A DNA stretch of 64,000 nt from positions 1-64,000 of the forward strand of contig JAQIBP010000110.1 of the NCBI GenBank assembly GCA_027858995.1, written 5' to 3'. The notes beneath the pieces were generated by a model, which made no database searches, was not told the origin of the DNA, and worked only from the letters and a program-made list of their open reading frames with translations. How positions within the stretch are numbered: position 1 is the first letter of the stretch; each line of letters begins with the position of its first letter. Origin of the DNA: Deltaproteobacteria bacterium (lineage in GTDB: Bacteria; Desulfobacterota; Desulfobacteria; Desulfobacterales; Desulfobacteraceae). The translations under genes were made by a program, and so were the position numbers. Shown here one piece after another: positions 16,269 to 25,766 of this stretch.

Positions 16269-18803
16269 TTAAGAATTTTGAACAATCTGTACCAATTCAA
16301 GTGTGCTGAGTCTCTGCTGCGCCATTCTTGCCCATATTGAATCATAGGCTTCAACCACCTGTTTAAAGGCTTTTTTGGCTTCTGGAAGAATATTCCCTTT
16401 TTGGTATGCATCTCCAGCCAGAAATCCAAGGTTTGCTTTCTCTTTGTTATCCTGGGAAAAACTCAATGCTTTTAGATAAGAATCTGCTGATTTTATATAT
16501 TGTTTAAGATATATGTATGTATGACCCAATTGTTTATGGGCTTTTGTTAAAATCTCATAGTTTTCCCCGGATGCCAAAGCAAGTTCTTTGATGGCATTTT
16601 CTCGAAATTTTGCAGCAGTTTTCATGTCTGACTTTTTTTCATATACATTTGAATGCAAAAGCAAAACTTCGCCTTTTTCAAGATGAGTTTTTGCAATTTT
16701 GTATGCCAGCTTAAACTTTGAAGAGGACATTTTATATCTCTTTTTTTCAAGATAAATATTTCCTGCCCGCGAAAGTATTTCCTCTCTTTTTTTGCTCTTT
16801 GGAAATTGTTTTGAAAATGCATCAAACAATTTAAGCGCATCATCATCACGCCCGGATTCATCCATGGCAACACCCAGTCCAAAAAGCAGTTGAGAAGGTC
16901 TTGAAGATATTTTATATTGTTTGTATGCATTGATCAAATGATTAAATGCTTCTTCATATAATTTTGCCTGTAGATATGCAAGTCCGACACTTAAAGCAAT
17001 ACTGCGGCTTCCCATTCTATCAATTCTGGTGTGTTCAAGTTCATATCTGTTTAATATTTTTGTATATTCATCTGATTTTAACTCTTTGCTAAACAATGCT
17101 TCATAGGCCATTTGCATGAGTTGTACAGCTTCGTACCGCAATCCTTTCGGGTGTGTTGATAATAAATCCTCTATCTCTTCAATACATTTATTGTGTTTTC
17201 CATTAATCTGGTAGATTTCTGCAAGCCGCATCATGGCAATTCGGGCATACTTGTCTTCAGGAAATCTGTTTTTAATCATTTCATATATTTCAATTTTTTC
17301 CCCATCTGTTTCAAGATATCTTGCAATCCCTATTGAACTTGAAATATATCCTTTTGAGTCAGGAAATTTTTCTCTGACCAGTTTATATATCTTAATTGCT
17401 TTTGCACTATTATTTTCCATACCATAGGTATCACCGATTCTACTTAAAATAACATCTGGATTTTTAATTTCAGGGAACAGATTTAATAGACGTGTAAGAT
17501 TTATTCTTGCCAGCTTATTATTGCCAATCTCAAAATTAGCATTTCCGATATGGAGCAATAATTCACGGAAGTCATAAACTTTCTTGGGATTTAATTTCAA
17601 AACATAATTTAAAATCATTAATGAATCAAGATATCTACGTTTTTTAAAAAGGACTCTGCCATATCCAATACCGGCATCTGGTATATAATCATTTTCAATA
17701 CTCTCTTCAAAAACATGTTTATAGTATCTTAAAGCTTTATCAAGATAACCCTGTTGGTCATAGATATCAGCAAGATGAAACATGATTTCAGGTATCCCTG
17801 AGTATTCAAGATATCCCTGTTTGACAATATTAAAATATCCCAAAGCTGTAGAGATATTATTCATTTTTTTTTTAATCATTCCAATAGATCCATATCCATA
17901 TGGGATATAAGCTGATCCCGGATAGGAGACCAGGGCTTCCTGGAACAATTGTTCGGCTTTGAGCAATTGAACAAAATCATCTTTTTTGACATTTTCGTAA
18001 AAGGCATGGGCCTTTAAAAAATATGCCTCTTCAAGACAGGTGAATTTTCCCTGCACAATGTATTGATCGAGAAGATCAAAGGCTTTGGCAAACATACTCT
18101 TTTTTAACAAAACAATGGCGCTGTGGATCAGCTTTGAATCACATTCCGAATCATCAATCTCACGGACAATATCACTTATATCCCCTCTATATTTAGTTCT
18201 TTCCCGTTTTGGGGGAATATAGACAGATGGTGATAGAATGTTGGCAGATTTCTTTAAAATTCCAACCTTTTGCTTTTTCTCAGGCTCTTGTTTTATTGGT
18301 TGTTCAACAGATTTTGGGACAGATTTCTTTTTTGGTTCAATTGTGAATTCTCCGGGAATTTCTTTTTTTTCAAGGTTAATACTAAAAACTGAACCTGATT
18401 TATTAAATCCTGATTGAATATATTCAAACGGCTGATCACCGGTTAAAATCACAGCCAGCACATTGCCCTGCAAAGTCTCTATGCCAATATGTTTAATTCC
18501 AGATTTTTCTCTCCCTTTTATCTTAAATTTTTTTGACAGTTTTATATTTTTAAATGCAATTAAAAGCTCATTTTTTTCAACCTTAATAACTTTAACCGGA
18601 ATATTGTGGACAATGGAAAATTTGATAATTAGAGGGTTTTTCTCTATTTGAATTTCTTCCATTACTGCCTGACTTGCCATTGAAACAGGCGGTATAATAG
18701 ATAAAACAAGAGTTAATACAGCCAAAAGCATCCAGATTTTATATAACCTGTGATTTGTCCAGTAATTCGCCCCATGATTTGATTGATAGTTTGATCTATT
18801 CAT
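16269..18803 (-). CDS. Large periplasmic TPR protein of the flagellar cluster
   Basis: The 844-residue protein has an N-terminal membrane or signal helix (about 28-48), an AMIN-like beta domain (about 50-150, GIETLQGNVLAVILTGDQPF), a basic linker and then about fifteen TPR-like helical repeats to the end. AMIN domains target proteins to the cell wall and TPRs bind proteins, so a periplasmic scaffold for the motor is plausible, comparable to PflA-like motor proteins. Its sigma-54-like promoter and its place beside fliF support a flagellar role. The exact function is unknown. Confidence 0.75.
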   Translation of the reverse strand: MNRSNYQSNHGANYWTNHRLYKIWMLLAVLTLVLSIIPPVSMASQAVMEEIQIEKNPLIIKFSIVHNIPVKVIKVEKNELLIAFKNIKLSKKFKIKGREKSGIKHIGIETLQGNVLAVILTGDQPFEYIQSGFNKSGSVFSINLEKKEIPGEFTIEPKKKSVPKSVEQPIKQEPEKKQKVGILKKSANILSPSVYIPPKRERTKYRGDISDIVREIDDSECDSKLIHSAIVLLKKSMFAKAFDLLDQYIVQGKFTCLEEAYFLKAHAFYENVKKDDFVQLLKAEQLFQEALVSYPGSAYIPYGYGSIGMIKKKMNNISTALGYFNIVKQGYLEYSGIPEIMFHLADIYDQQGYLDKALRYYKHVFEESIENDYIPDAGIGYGRVLFKKRRYLDSLMILNYVLKLNPKKVYDFRELLLHIGNANFEIGNNKLARINLTRLLNLFPEIKNPDVILSRIGDTYGMENNSAKAIKIYKLVREKFPDSKGYISSSIGIARYLETDGEKIEIYEMIKNRFPEDKYARIAMMRLAEIYQINGKHNKCIEEIEDLLSTHPKGLRYEAVQLMQMAYEALFSKELKSDEYTKILNRYELEHTRIDRMGSRSIALSVGLAYLQAKLYEEAFNHLINAYKQYKISSRPSQLLFGLGVAMDESGRDDDALKLFDAFSKQFPKSKKREEILSRAGNIYLEKKRYKMSSSKFKLAYKIAKTHLEKGEVLLLHSNVYEKKSDMKTAAKFRENAIKELALASGENYEILTKAHKQLGHTYIYLKQYIKSADSYLKALSFSQDNKEKANLGFLAGDAYQKGNILPEAKKAFKQVVEAYDSIWARMAQQRLSTLELVQIVQNS

Positions 18804-18862
18804 AATCTTTACTTTGCCATATGGATTTATTGATACGCATCATATCATCATGCATCAACCCA

Positions 18863-18879
18863 AGCAATTAGTATGCCGA
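18863..18879 (-). promoter_or_regulatory. Sigma-54-like promoter upstream of the TPR gene
   Basis: The minus strand reads TCGGCATACTAATTGCT, with correct -24/-12 spacing and one base different in the -24-to-spacer part from the fliF site. It is about 60 bases upstream of the TPR start. A compact palindrome CGACAGCCTGTCG and the repeat terminus CCTTTGAATAATG lie directly beside it at about 18882-18910. Confidence 0.6.
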
Positions 18880-18961
18880 GACCTTTGAATAATGCGACAG
18901 CCTGTCGGCAAGGAAAATAAATAGATGATAAATCGTCAAAAACATGACGAACAACTGTAAA

Positions 18962-20026
18962 TCAAAAAACAGGCATTTCACTTTTGGGTTCTATCTTCAT
19001 CTTTTTTATTTTTTCTACCAGAGTAGTTCTATTCATCTTTAAAAGCTCAGCAGCCCTTGCTTTTACCCATCTGGTTTCATCTAAAGCATGGAGTATCAAA
19101 GATTTTTGATATTGATCCACTGCCTGGTTAAACCCGATACCACTGTCAAAGACAGACGTCACTGAGGTAGATATATTTTCACAGGAGTTGTTGATAATAT
19201 AATCTGGTAAATCATGAAGTTCAATTGTTTGATTCTCAATAAGAACAGATATTCTTTCAATTAAATTTTCAAGTTCCCGAATATTTCCAGGCCAGTCATA
19301 GCTGAGTAAAGCTTGTTGAACGCTTTTACAAAAGGTCTTTTTCTCATAGCCATTCACTCTTTTAGTGAGGGCTTTTTGAAAATAATCAGATAAAATAAGA
19401 ATATCTTCTCTTCGTTCACGCAAAGGCTGGATATGAATGGGAATAACGTTAAGACGGTAATATAGATCCTCACGAAACAGGCCATCTCCAATGGCAGATT
19501 GCAGATCTTTATTGGTTGCTGAAATGACTCTGATATCGACTTTAATAGTAGTTGAACCACCAACACGTTCAAATTGTCTTTCCTGAATTGCTCTTAATAA
19601 TTTAACTTGTAATTCAGGACTCATATCCCCTATCTCGTCAAAAAAAATTGTTCCCTGATCTGCAAGCTCAAACCGTCCAATCCTGGAACGATGGGCACCT
19701 GTAAAAGCTCCTTTTTCATGTCCAAACAATTCACTTTCAAGCAACTCCCCTGGAATAGCGCCGCAATTAATCACCACCATGGGACCCTTGTGTCTTGAAC
19801 TGTTTTGATGAATGGAGTTTGCTATTAATTCTTTGCCAGTACCGCTTTCCCCGTATATCAGTACTGAAGAATCTGATTTTGCTACCTTTCTTGCAGTATC
19901 AAGAACCTTTGTCAATCCTTTGCTGGTTCCTGCTATTCCGATTCGATTAAAAACATCTGTTGAGGATTTTGATTCACAAGATATCCTGGATTGATTCTGG
20001 ACAGAAGATGATGGAGCAAGAGTCAT
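18962..20026 (-). CDS. Sigma-54-dependent activator without receiver domain (FlrC/FleQ-like)
   Basis: The 354-residue protein is essentially an AAA+ domain plus a DNA-binding tail. It shows GESGTGKE (Walker A), the sigma-54 contact loop GAFTGA, TIFFDEIGDMS (Walker B) and a C-terminal Fis-type helix-turn-helix (KARAAELLKMNRTTLVEKI). The first 30 residues contain no receiver or sensor domain. It overlaps the upstream response regulator by one base, so the two are coexpressed and may work together. It is the likely activator of the sigma-54 promoters nearby. Confidence 0.9.
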   Translation of the reverse strand: MTLAPSSSVQNQSRISCESKSSTDVFNRIGIAGTSKGLTKVLDTARKVAKSDSSVLIYGESGTGKELIANSIHQNSSRHKGPMVVINCGAIPGELLESELFGHEKGAFTGAHRSRIGRFELADQGTIFFDEIGDMSPELQVKLLRAIQERQFERVGGSTTIKVDIRVISATNKDLQSAIGDGLFREDLYYRLNVIPIHIQPLRERREDILILSDYFQKALTKRVNGYEKKTFCKSVQQALLSYDWPGNIRELENLIERISVLIENQTIELHDLPDYIINNSCENISTSVTSVFDSGIGFNQAVDQYQKSLILHALDETRWVKARAAELLKMNRTTLVEKIKKMKIEPKSEMPVF

Positions 20027-21573
20027 TATAAATCTACCGGTAAGCCCTGTTCGGCTATTTTTAACAGGGCAAGTACAACTTCAGGATCAAATTGTGAACC
20101 GGAATTTTCCTCTATAATACCAAAGGCCTTACTTTCTTCCATCTTTTTTCTATATGACCTGTCAGAGGTCATGGCATCAAATGAATCAGCAACACATAAA
20201 ATTCGTGCAAGTCTTGGAATTTTATTCCCTTTTAAACCATCAGGATAACCTTTACCGTCAAAGCGCTCATGGTGATGCCTGATAATGCCCATTTCCTTGC
20301 CCCACAAACCCATCTTGCTTATAATATCAGTACCAATCACAGGATGCTCTTTAATTTTTTCAAACTCTTCATCAGTCAGCTTACCCGGTTTTAATAAAAT
20401 GTCATCCCTGATGCCGATTTTCCCAATATCATGAATACTTCCGGCAAAACGGATAATATCAAGTTCTTCCTTGGTACACTCCATCTCTTTGGCAATCACA
20501 TGTGCATATTTTGCAACTCGTGTTGAGTGTTTCCTGGTGTAGAGATCCCTTACCTCAAGTGCTGTAACAAATGCATAAAACGTTGCGAAAAGATTGTCAT
20601 AGATATTTTCATATAACGCAATATTTTCAATAGCAGCGGCTGCTTTCTGTGTGATAAAATTCATATAATAGAGATCTTTTTCATCAAAAAGCAACTCCTG
20701 TCTGAATGAAAATGCAGTGGCAATGCCAAAGATATTATCCCTGATTTTCAATGGTACCATCATTAATGAATGAACCACATCATCAAGACGCCTGTTTTCC
20801 TTAGATCCTGCAATCAGACAGGGATTGTGATCTGTATTTAAAATTTCAAGGATAAATTCATTGGCGGCTTTTGAAAGATCTCTTCCAAACAGAGAATTAA
20901 TGGTCTCATCTTCAATGCCGCAATCTTTGCTTGCCACATGTACGAGAGATTTAGTGTCATGGGAATATATATGGAAAAAAACTTTATCTGCTCTTAATTC
21001 CTCCACACCAAGATCAACAATTTTATTAAAAATACCATAACTTGAATCTGTTGAGGCAAAATCCTCCATCACCCTGTTTAGAGTATTAACTTCATCAATT
21101 CTTTCAAGCAGTTCAATGTTTAATTCCTTTAACCGCTTCTGACGTTCCACCTCTTCTTTTAAAATTAAGTTTTCAATAAAGAGCTGACGTTCACGCAAAA
21201 TTCTTTTAAGTGTCAACTCCATCTGCTCAAGATTAACAGGCTTGATCAGATAGTCAACAACACCATTTTTCAATGTTTGTATGGAGTTTTCCAGGGAGGG
21301 ATATCCCGTCATTATAACCACAGGCAGAGTATTATCTTTTTTCCTTAGTTCTGCAGCCAGCTTTAAGCCATCCATCTTTGGCATGTTGATATCAGTAAAC
21401 ACACACCCGATTGATACTCCGTTCAAAACCTCAAGGGCTTCTATCCCGTTGCCGGCAGTATAGACTTCATAACCCTGCCTCTGAAAATATCCTTCAGTTA
21501 CATCAAGGATACCCTCTTCATCATCAACAACCAAAATTTTTATTGCATTATCTTCCATCTCTATCAGCTTCAA
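20026..21573 (-). CDS. Response regulator with GAF and HD-GYP domains
   Basis: The 515-residue protein has a receiver domain (VVDDEEG at about 15, phospho-acceptor in TDINMPKMDG, conserved K in YLIKPVN), a coiled linker, a GAF-like domain (about 160-310) and an HD-GYP domain (about 325-510) with HSTRVAKYAHVIAKEM, HDIGKIGI and HHERFDGKGYPDGL. All the metal-ligand and GYP motifs are present, so it should degrade cyclic di-GMP. Being coupled to the sigma-54 activator, it probably ties c-di-GMP level to flagellar gene expression. Confidence 0.92.
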   Translation of the reverse strand: MKLIEMEDNAIKILVVDDEEGILDVTEGYFQRQGYEVYTAGNGIEALEVLNGVSIGCVFTDINMPKMDGLKLAAELRKKDNTLPVVIMTGYPSLENSIQTLKNGVVDYLIKPVNLEQMELTLKRILRERQLFIENLILKEEVERQKRLKELNIELLERIDEVNTLNRVMEDFASTDSSYGIFNKIVDLGVEELRADKVFFHIYSHDTKSLVHVASKDCGIEDETINSLFGRDLSKAANEFILEILNTDHNPCLIAGSKENRRLDDVVHSLMMVPLKIRDNIFGIATAFSFRQELLFDEKDLYYMNFITQKAAAAIENIALYENIYDNLFATFYAFVTALEVRDLYTRKHSTRVAKYAHVIAKEMECTKEELDIIRFAGSIHDIGKIGIRDDILLKPGKLTDEEFEKIKEHPVIGTDIISKMGLWGKEMGIIRHHHERFDGKGYPDGLKGNKIPRLARILCVADSFDAMTSDRSYRKKMEESKAFGIIEENSGSQFDPEVVLALLKIAEQGLPVDL

Positions 21574-21706
21574 CCTAATATAATATATTTAACCAATGTT
21601 GATAATATGATAATATGTATATTAATCATTTCATTTTATCAACAAAATTCAGAAGTTTCAGCAAAGCCTCCAAGTAAATAAAGATCATTCGTTGAAACAA
21701 ACTATC

Positions 21707-21866
21707 TAGTGTCTGACCGAAAACCTGATAATTTGTTCAAGTACAAGGCGGGAAAAAATTTTAACCACAGACATACAAGTAGTATTTCGAGGATTATCTG
21801 ATTTTATAGAATTGGTTTTTACCAACGCCGTAATTGGGCAAATTAGCGGTTTTCGGTCGGGCACTA
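21707..21866. repeat. Palindromic intergenic element, copy A
   Basis: This 160-bp imperfect inverted repeat has termini TAGTGTCTGACCGAAAACC and its complement ending GGTTTTCGGTCGGGCACTA. Its centre is ATAC-AAGTA-GTAT followed by CGAGGATTA. It is nearly identical to copy B at 58231-58375 except for a roughly 20-base insertion to the right of the central hairpin. It lies between the HD-GYP gene and the amidohydrolase gene. Confidence 0.85.
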
Positions 21867-21895
21867 TCTATATAATATGTCCTTAATATTTCAGG

Positions 21896-22744
21896 TCATT
21901 GATCAATGTTAAAAATAAGAGCAGCATTACCCCCGAGTATCTGTTTTTTCTGATCAGGCTTGATATTGGAATTATCAATATCTTTGTAATATCTGTCAGG
22001 GGTGAGCAGGGGAAAATCAGTCCCAAAAAGAACTTTGTCTAAAACTCCTGCATTAGAGGCTATATCATAGATTTGAGAATCATATAAATATGGAGATGCA
22101 GCAGTATCGTACCAGATATTTTTGAAAACTTTTTTAGCCTCTTTTTCCATGATATTGTAAAAAAAGATTCCTCCTCCCCAGTGTGCCAGGATGATTTTAT
22201 TATCAGGAAAAGTCCTGGCAAGGTCGTAAATCTGCTCCAGGGTGATGGGTGTTTTACCTGGATATTTATGACCCACAGGTTCATTTGTATGGATCATGCA
22301 GGGCAGGTTGCCGTTTTTCCTTAATACTGACATGACCGGTTCAAGCAATGCCAGAGCCTGTTTATCAATTCCAGAAAGATAGAATGCAAGTTCACCCGCA
22401 CCACAAAGCCCTTCATCAATACATCTTTGAGTTTCATTGGCAGCCCCTTCCCAGGCTGTATCAAAACAGGCAAGTCCTTTAATCCTGTCAGGATACTTCA
22501 GAACAGATTCAATAACAGTGTCATTATTCAACTTTGTGTAATCAGGATTACGCCAGGGGAATCCGCAGATAATAGAGATATCAACACGGTATTTATCCAT
22601 TGATTCTATTAAATCATTAATATTGCTGATCCCGGCTTTTGGTGAATCATAGAGTAATTTGAATTCAGGTTCATTGTTAAAATAGAGGGAACGATCCTGT
22701 TTAATTTTTTCCGGAAAAATATGGGTATGTGAATCAATAATCAT
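21896..22744 (-). CDS. Metal-dependent amidohydrolase (amidohydrolase-2 family)
   Basis: The 282-residue TIM-barrel protein begins MIIDSHTHIFPEK, the metal-binding HxH. It has HTNEPVGHKYPG near 165, LAHWGGG near 205 and GTDFPLL near 245, which supply the other ligands. These motifs match the amidohydrolase-2 family of decarboxylases and hydrolases. The substrate is unknown. It stands alone, divergent from the siroheme/heme operon. Confidence 0.82.
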   Translation of the reverse strand: MIIDSHTHIFPEKIKQDRSLYFNNEPEFKLLYDSPKAGISNINDLIESMDKYRVDISIICGFPWRNPDYTKLNNDTVIESVLKYPDRIKGLACFDTAWEGAANETQRCIDEGLCGAGELAFYLSGIDKQALALLEPVMSVLRKNGNLPCMIHTNEPVGHKYPGKTPITLEQIYDLARTFPDNKIILAHWGGGIFFYNIMEKEAKKVFKNIWYDTAASPYLYDSQIYDIASNAGVLDKVLFGTDFPLLTPDRYYKDIDNSNIKPDQKKQILGGNAALIFNIDQ

Positions 22745-22776
22745 TGCAGCTGCCCCACAATATAGAAGGTTAAATA

Positions 22777-22805
22777 TTGAAAAATATTGCAGATCAATAT
22801 ATACT
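22777..22805 (+). promoter_or_regulatory. Promoter of the siroheme/hemA operon
   Basis: TTGAAA (22777-22782) and TATACT (22800-22805) are separated by 17 bp, 51 bases upstream of the first ATG of the operon. Confidence 0.5.
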
Positions 22806-22856
22806 AAATATTTTATGTAAACAAGGATTGAATAACAGGATTTAAAAAAGGCAGCA

Positions 22857-23525
22857 ATGAAATATTATCCCATTTTTATGGATATCAAAGAGAAAAATTG
22901 CCTTGTTGTAGGAGGTGGCAATGTCGGTATGAGAAAGGTGGCCACACTTGAAAAATGCCAGGCTAATGTCACAGTGGTAAGCCGTATATTTTCCCATGAG
23001 CATGACAGTATAAAAACAACATCCATTGTTTTTAAAAAAAAAGAGTATGAAAAAGAAGATATTAAGGGTATGTTTTTTGTATTTGCGGCTACTGCTAATG
23101 CTGAATTAAACCAGGAGATAAAAAATGATGCGGCAAAGATGGATATCCTCTGTAATATATCAGATTCCCCGGATAAAAGTGATTTTATACTTCCTTCAAT
23201 AGTGGACAGAGGCGATCTTTCCATAGCTATTTCAACTTCAGGATCAAGTCCTGCCATGGCAAAGAAAATAAGAGAGGATCTTGAACACTGTTTTGGATTT
23301 GAGTATGCACACTTTTTAACTTTAATGGCAAACATACGCAAAAAACTACTGCTGTCCGAGCATGACCCTGATGGACATAAAAAGATATTCCATACTCTTA
23401 TTGAAAAAGGAGTTCTTAAGTTGATCAAAGATAAGGATGAAAAAAAGATAAATTTGATTTTATATGATGTTCTTGGAAAGAGATATCTGTATCAAGATCT
23501 TATCTCTTTAAGGGGTAGTGAATAA
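22857..23525 (+). CDS. Precorrin-2 dehydrogenase / sirohydrochlorin ferrochelatase-type protein (CysG N-terminal type)
   Basis: The 222-residue protein has an N-terminal Rossmann domain (CLVVGGGNVGMRKVATLE) and the conserved CNISDSPDKSDFILPS and SIAISTSGSSPAMAKKIRE motifs of the Met8p/CysG-N family. It makes sirohydrochlorin, and perhaps siroheme, from precorrin-2. Sulfate reducers need siroheme for dissimilatory sulfite reductase and also make haem from it. It overlaps the next gene by one base and opens an operon ending with hemA. Confidence 0.9.
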   Translation: MKYYPIFMDIKEKNCLVVGGGNVGMRKVATLEKCQANVTVVSRIFSHEHDSIKTTSIVFKKKEYEKEDIKGMFFVFAATANAELNQEIKNDAAKMDILCNISDSPDKSDFILPSIVDRGDLSIAISTSGSSPAMAKKIREDLEHCFGFEYAHFLTLMANIRKKLLLSEHDPDGHKKIFHTLIEKGVLKLIKDKDEKKINLILYDVLGKRYLYQDLISLRGSE

Positions 23526-24358
23526 TGAATCTTCAAACAGCTGATATGGTACTTCAAATATCCGCCATGCTATACTTTACAAGCATGGCCGGATATTTTC
23601 TGTTTTTATTTAACCAGAAGCAGGTATGGCAGAAAACTTCTCTTTATGTGATTTCAACAGCTATTGTATTACATTTTATCAGCATGGTGGTTTATACCAT
23701 AACAATCAGGCAGATTCCCATACAGAATCTCTCTCAGAGTTTGTCCATTGCAGCATTTTTCTTAGGGTGCATGTTTCTCTTTTTTCAATATAAATTTGAT
23801 CTTAAAATTCTCGGTGTGTTTGCTTCAATATTGCTGTCTGCAACCATGCTTGTTGTATTGATACTCCCTGATGCACCCATTGAGAAAAACTCTGTGCTAA
23901 AGGGTTTCTGGCTTTATTCCCATATTATCCTTGTATTTGCCGGAGAAGCTGCTCTGGCTCTGGCATGCGGGGCAGGAATATTATATCTGCTCCAGGAGAA
24001 AGGAATTAAGGCAAAAAAACCGGGATTTTTTTTCAAACGTTTACCATCAGTTGATCTTCTCGACAGTGTAGGATATACATGCCTGACCACTGGATTTGCC
24101 CTGCTTACTATCGGGCTTATAACAGGATTTATATATGCAAAAGCCATCTGGGGAAGATTCTGGGGCTGGGATCCCAAAGAGATATTTTCTGTGGGAACAT
24201 GGCTTATATATGCAGCCTTATTGCATCTTCGCCTCTATTCAGGGTGGCGGGGTCGCAAATCAGCCATAATGACTATTATAGGATTTTTAATTATTATATT
24301 TACTTTTCTCGGGGTCAATATATTGCTCGGTGGACATCATCAACCATTTACCAAATAA
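23525..24358 (+). CDS. Cytochrome c assembly (CcsA/HemX-type) membrane protein
   Basis: The 277-residue protein has about eight transmembrane helices and the haem-handling motif WGRFWGWDPKE near residue 215, followed by conserved His residues. That motif defines the CcsA/CcmC family, which presents haem for cytochrome c maturation. The position directly before hemA is typical of HemX-like members, which influence HemA level in some bacteria. Either a haem-transport or a HemA-regulating role is possible. Confidence 0.85.
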   Translation: MNLQTADMVLQISAMLYFTSMAGYFLFLFNQKQVWQKTSLYVISTAIVLHFISMVVYTITIRQIPIQNLSQSLSIAAFFLGCMFLFFQYKFDLKILGVFASILLSATMLVVLILPDAPIEKNSVLKGFWLYSHIILVFAGEAALALACGAGILYLLQEKGIKAKKPGFFFKRLPSVDLLDSVGYTCLTTGFALLTIGLITGFIYAKAIWGRFWGWDPKEIFSVGTWLIYAALLHLRLYSGWRGRKSAIMTIIGFLIIIFTFLGVNILLGGHHQPFTK

Positions 24359-24394
24359 ATTTGAAGCAGCTTTTATATAAAAAAGAAAAAAATA

Positions 24395-25675
24395 ATGTCA
24401 CAAATCATATTAATCGGCGCAAACCATAAAACAGCACCTGTTGAACTCAGGGAAAAACTCTCCTTTTCAAATGAAGAGACAATAGCTGCACTTGATTTAT
24501 TAAAACAGGACAAAGATATTAAAGAGAGTCTTATATTTTCCACCTGCAATAGAACAGAAATCTTATATATTCCTGCAAGCGGTAAACAGGTCGATAAAAT
24601 AATTGAATTTATCTCCCTTCAAAGAGATATAGATATATCCGAGTTTAAAAGTTCTCTCTATATATATAAAAATGATGATGCAATAAGACATATTTTCCAG
24701 GTTGCATCAAGCCTGGATTCAATGATGGTTGGAGAACCTCAAATTTTAGGCCAGATTAAAGAATCCTATCGAACTGCGGTGAGCAACAAATCGTCGGGTG
24801 TACTGCTAAATCGCCTAATGCACAAAACTTTCAGCATTGCAAAAAAAGTCAGAAAAGAGACGGGAATAGGGGATAATGCGGTTTCCATCAGCTATGCAGC
24901 CATTAAGCTTGCCAATAAAATTTTTTCAAATTTATCCCAAAAGAGTGTTATGCTGCTTGGAGCCGGTGAAATGGCTGAACTTGCTGTAGAACATTTGATA
25001 TCCAATAGAGTAAAAAACATTCTGGTGGCAAATAGAACTTTTAAAAATGCTGTGAATCTAGCCCAGAAATTCAATGGCCAGGCTGTCAAATTTGAAGAGA
25101 GACAGGATGCATTAAAAGATGTTGATATTATCATCAGTTCAACCGGTGCAACAGACTATGTACTGACAAAAAAAGAGGTTAAACAGGCCATGAAAAAAAG
25201 GCATCACAACACGCTTTTTTTTATTGATATAGCTGTTCCAAGGGATATTGATCCAAAAATCAACAAAATTTCCAATGCCTATGTTTATGATATTGATGAT
25301 TTAAAAAATATTATTGAATCAAATATGAACCAGCGGGAAAAAGAGACTGTCAAAGCCCAAAGATTTATAGAAGAAGCTGTGTTGAAATTCCGTAAATGGC
25401 TGGAGAGCCTTGCAATTGTACCAACTATCAAGGCTTTGAATGATAAGATATCTTCCATTGTGGAGATTGAATATGGAAAAACCATCTCAAGTTTAGACCA
25501 TCTCTCCCAGCAGGATATTGACGCAATTAAACGCATGACCCAGGCCATTGCCAGCAGAACCATCCATGACCCCATCCTTTTTTTACGCAATACCGGGGAT
25601 CATAGAGATGACAACCTTTATCTTAATATCAGCAGGCAGCTGTTTAATCTGGATATACCGGAAAAAGAAGATTAG
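24395..25675 (+). CDS. hemA: Glutamyl-tRNA reductase
   Basis: The 426-residue protein shows NHKTAPVELREKLSF at the N-terminus, the catalytic-cysteine motif STCNRTEIL, SLDSMMVGEPQILGQIKES and the NADPH domain motif MLLGAGEMAELAVEHL. It reduces glutamyl-tRNA to glutamate-1-semialdehyde, the first step of C5 tetrapyrrole synthesis. It is the last of three genes linking siroheme, haem handling and precursor supply. Confidence 0.97.
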   Translation: MSQIILIGANHKTAPVELREKLSFSNEETIAALDLLKQDKDIKESLIFSTCNRTEILYIPASGKQVDKIIEFISLQRDIDISEFKSSLYIYKNDDAIRHIFQVASSLDSMMVGEPQILGQIKESYRTAVSNKSSGVLLNRLMHKTFSIAKKVRKETGIGDNAVSISYAAIKLANKIFSNLSQKSVMLLGAGEMAELAVEHLISNRVKNILVANRTFKNAVNLAQKFNGQAVKFEERQDALKDVDIIISSTGATDYVLTKKEVKQAMKKRHHNTLFFIDIAVPRDIDPKINKISNAYVYDIDDLKNIIESNMNQREKETVKAQRFIEEAVLKFRKWLESLAIVPTIKALNDKISSIVEIEYGKTISSLDHLSQQDIDAIKRMTQAIASRTIHDPILFLRNTGDHRDDNLYLNISRQLFNLDIPEKED

Positions 25676-25691
25676 CCGAATCATTTTATTC

Positions 25692-25720
25692 TTTACTTTT
25701 TTGTAAATCTTAAGTATAAT
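25692..25720 (+). promoter_or_regulatory. Promoter of the DksA-like gene
   Basis: TTTACT (25692-25697) and a perfect TATAAT (25715-25720) are 17 bp apart, 46 bases upstream of the ATG at 25767. It may also serve the PHP-RNase III gene that follows closely. Confidence 0.6.
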
Positions 25721-25766
25721 ATTCTTTATAGTTGCTCTTACTAATCTTTGATGAAGGACAAATATA

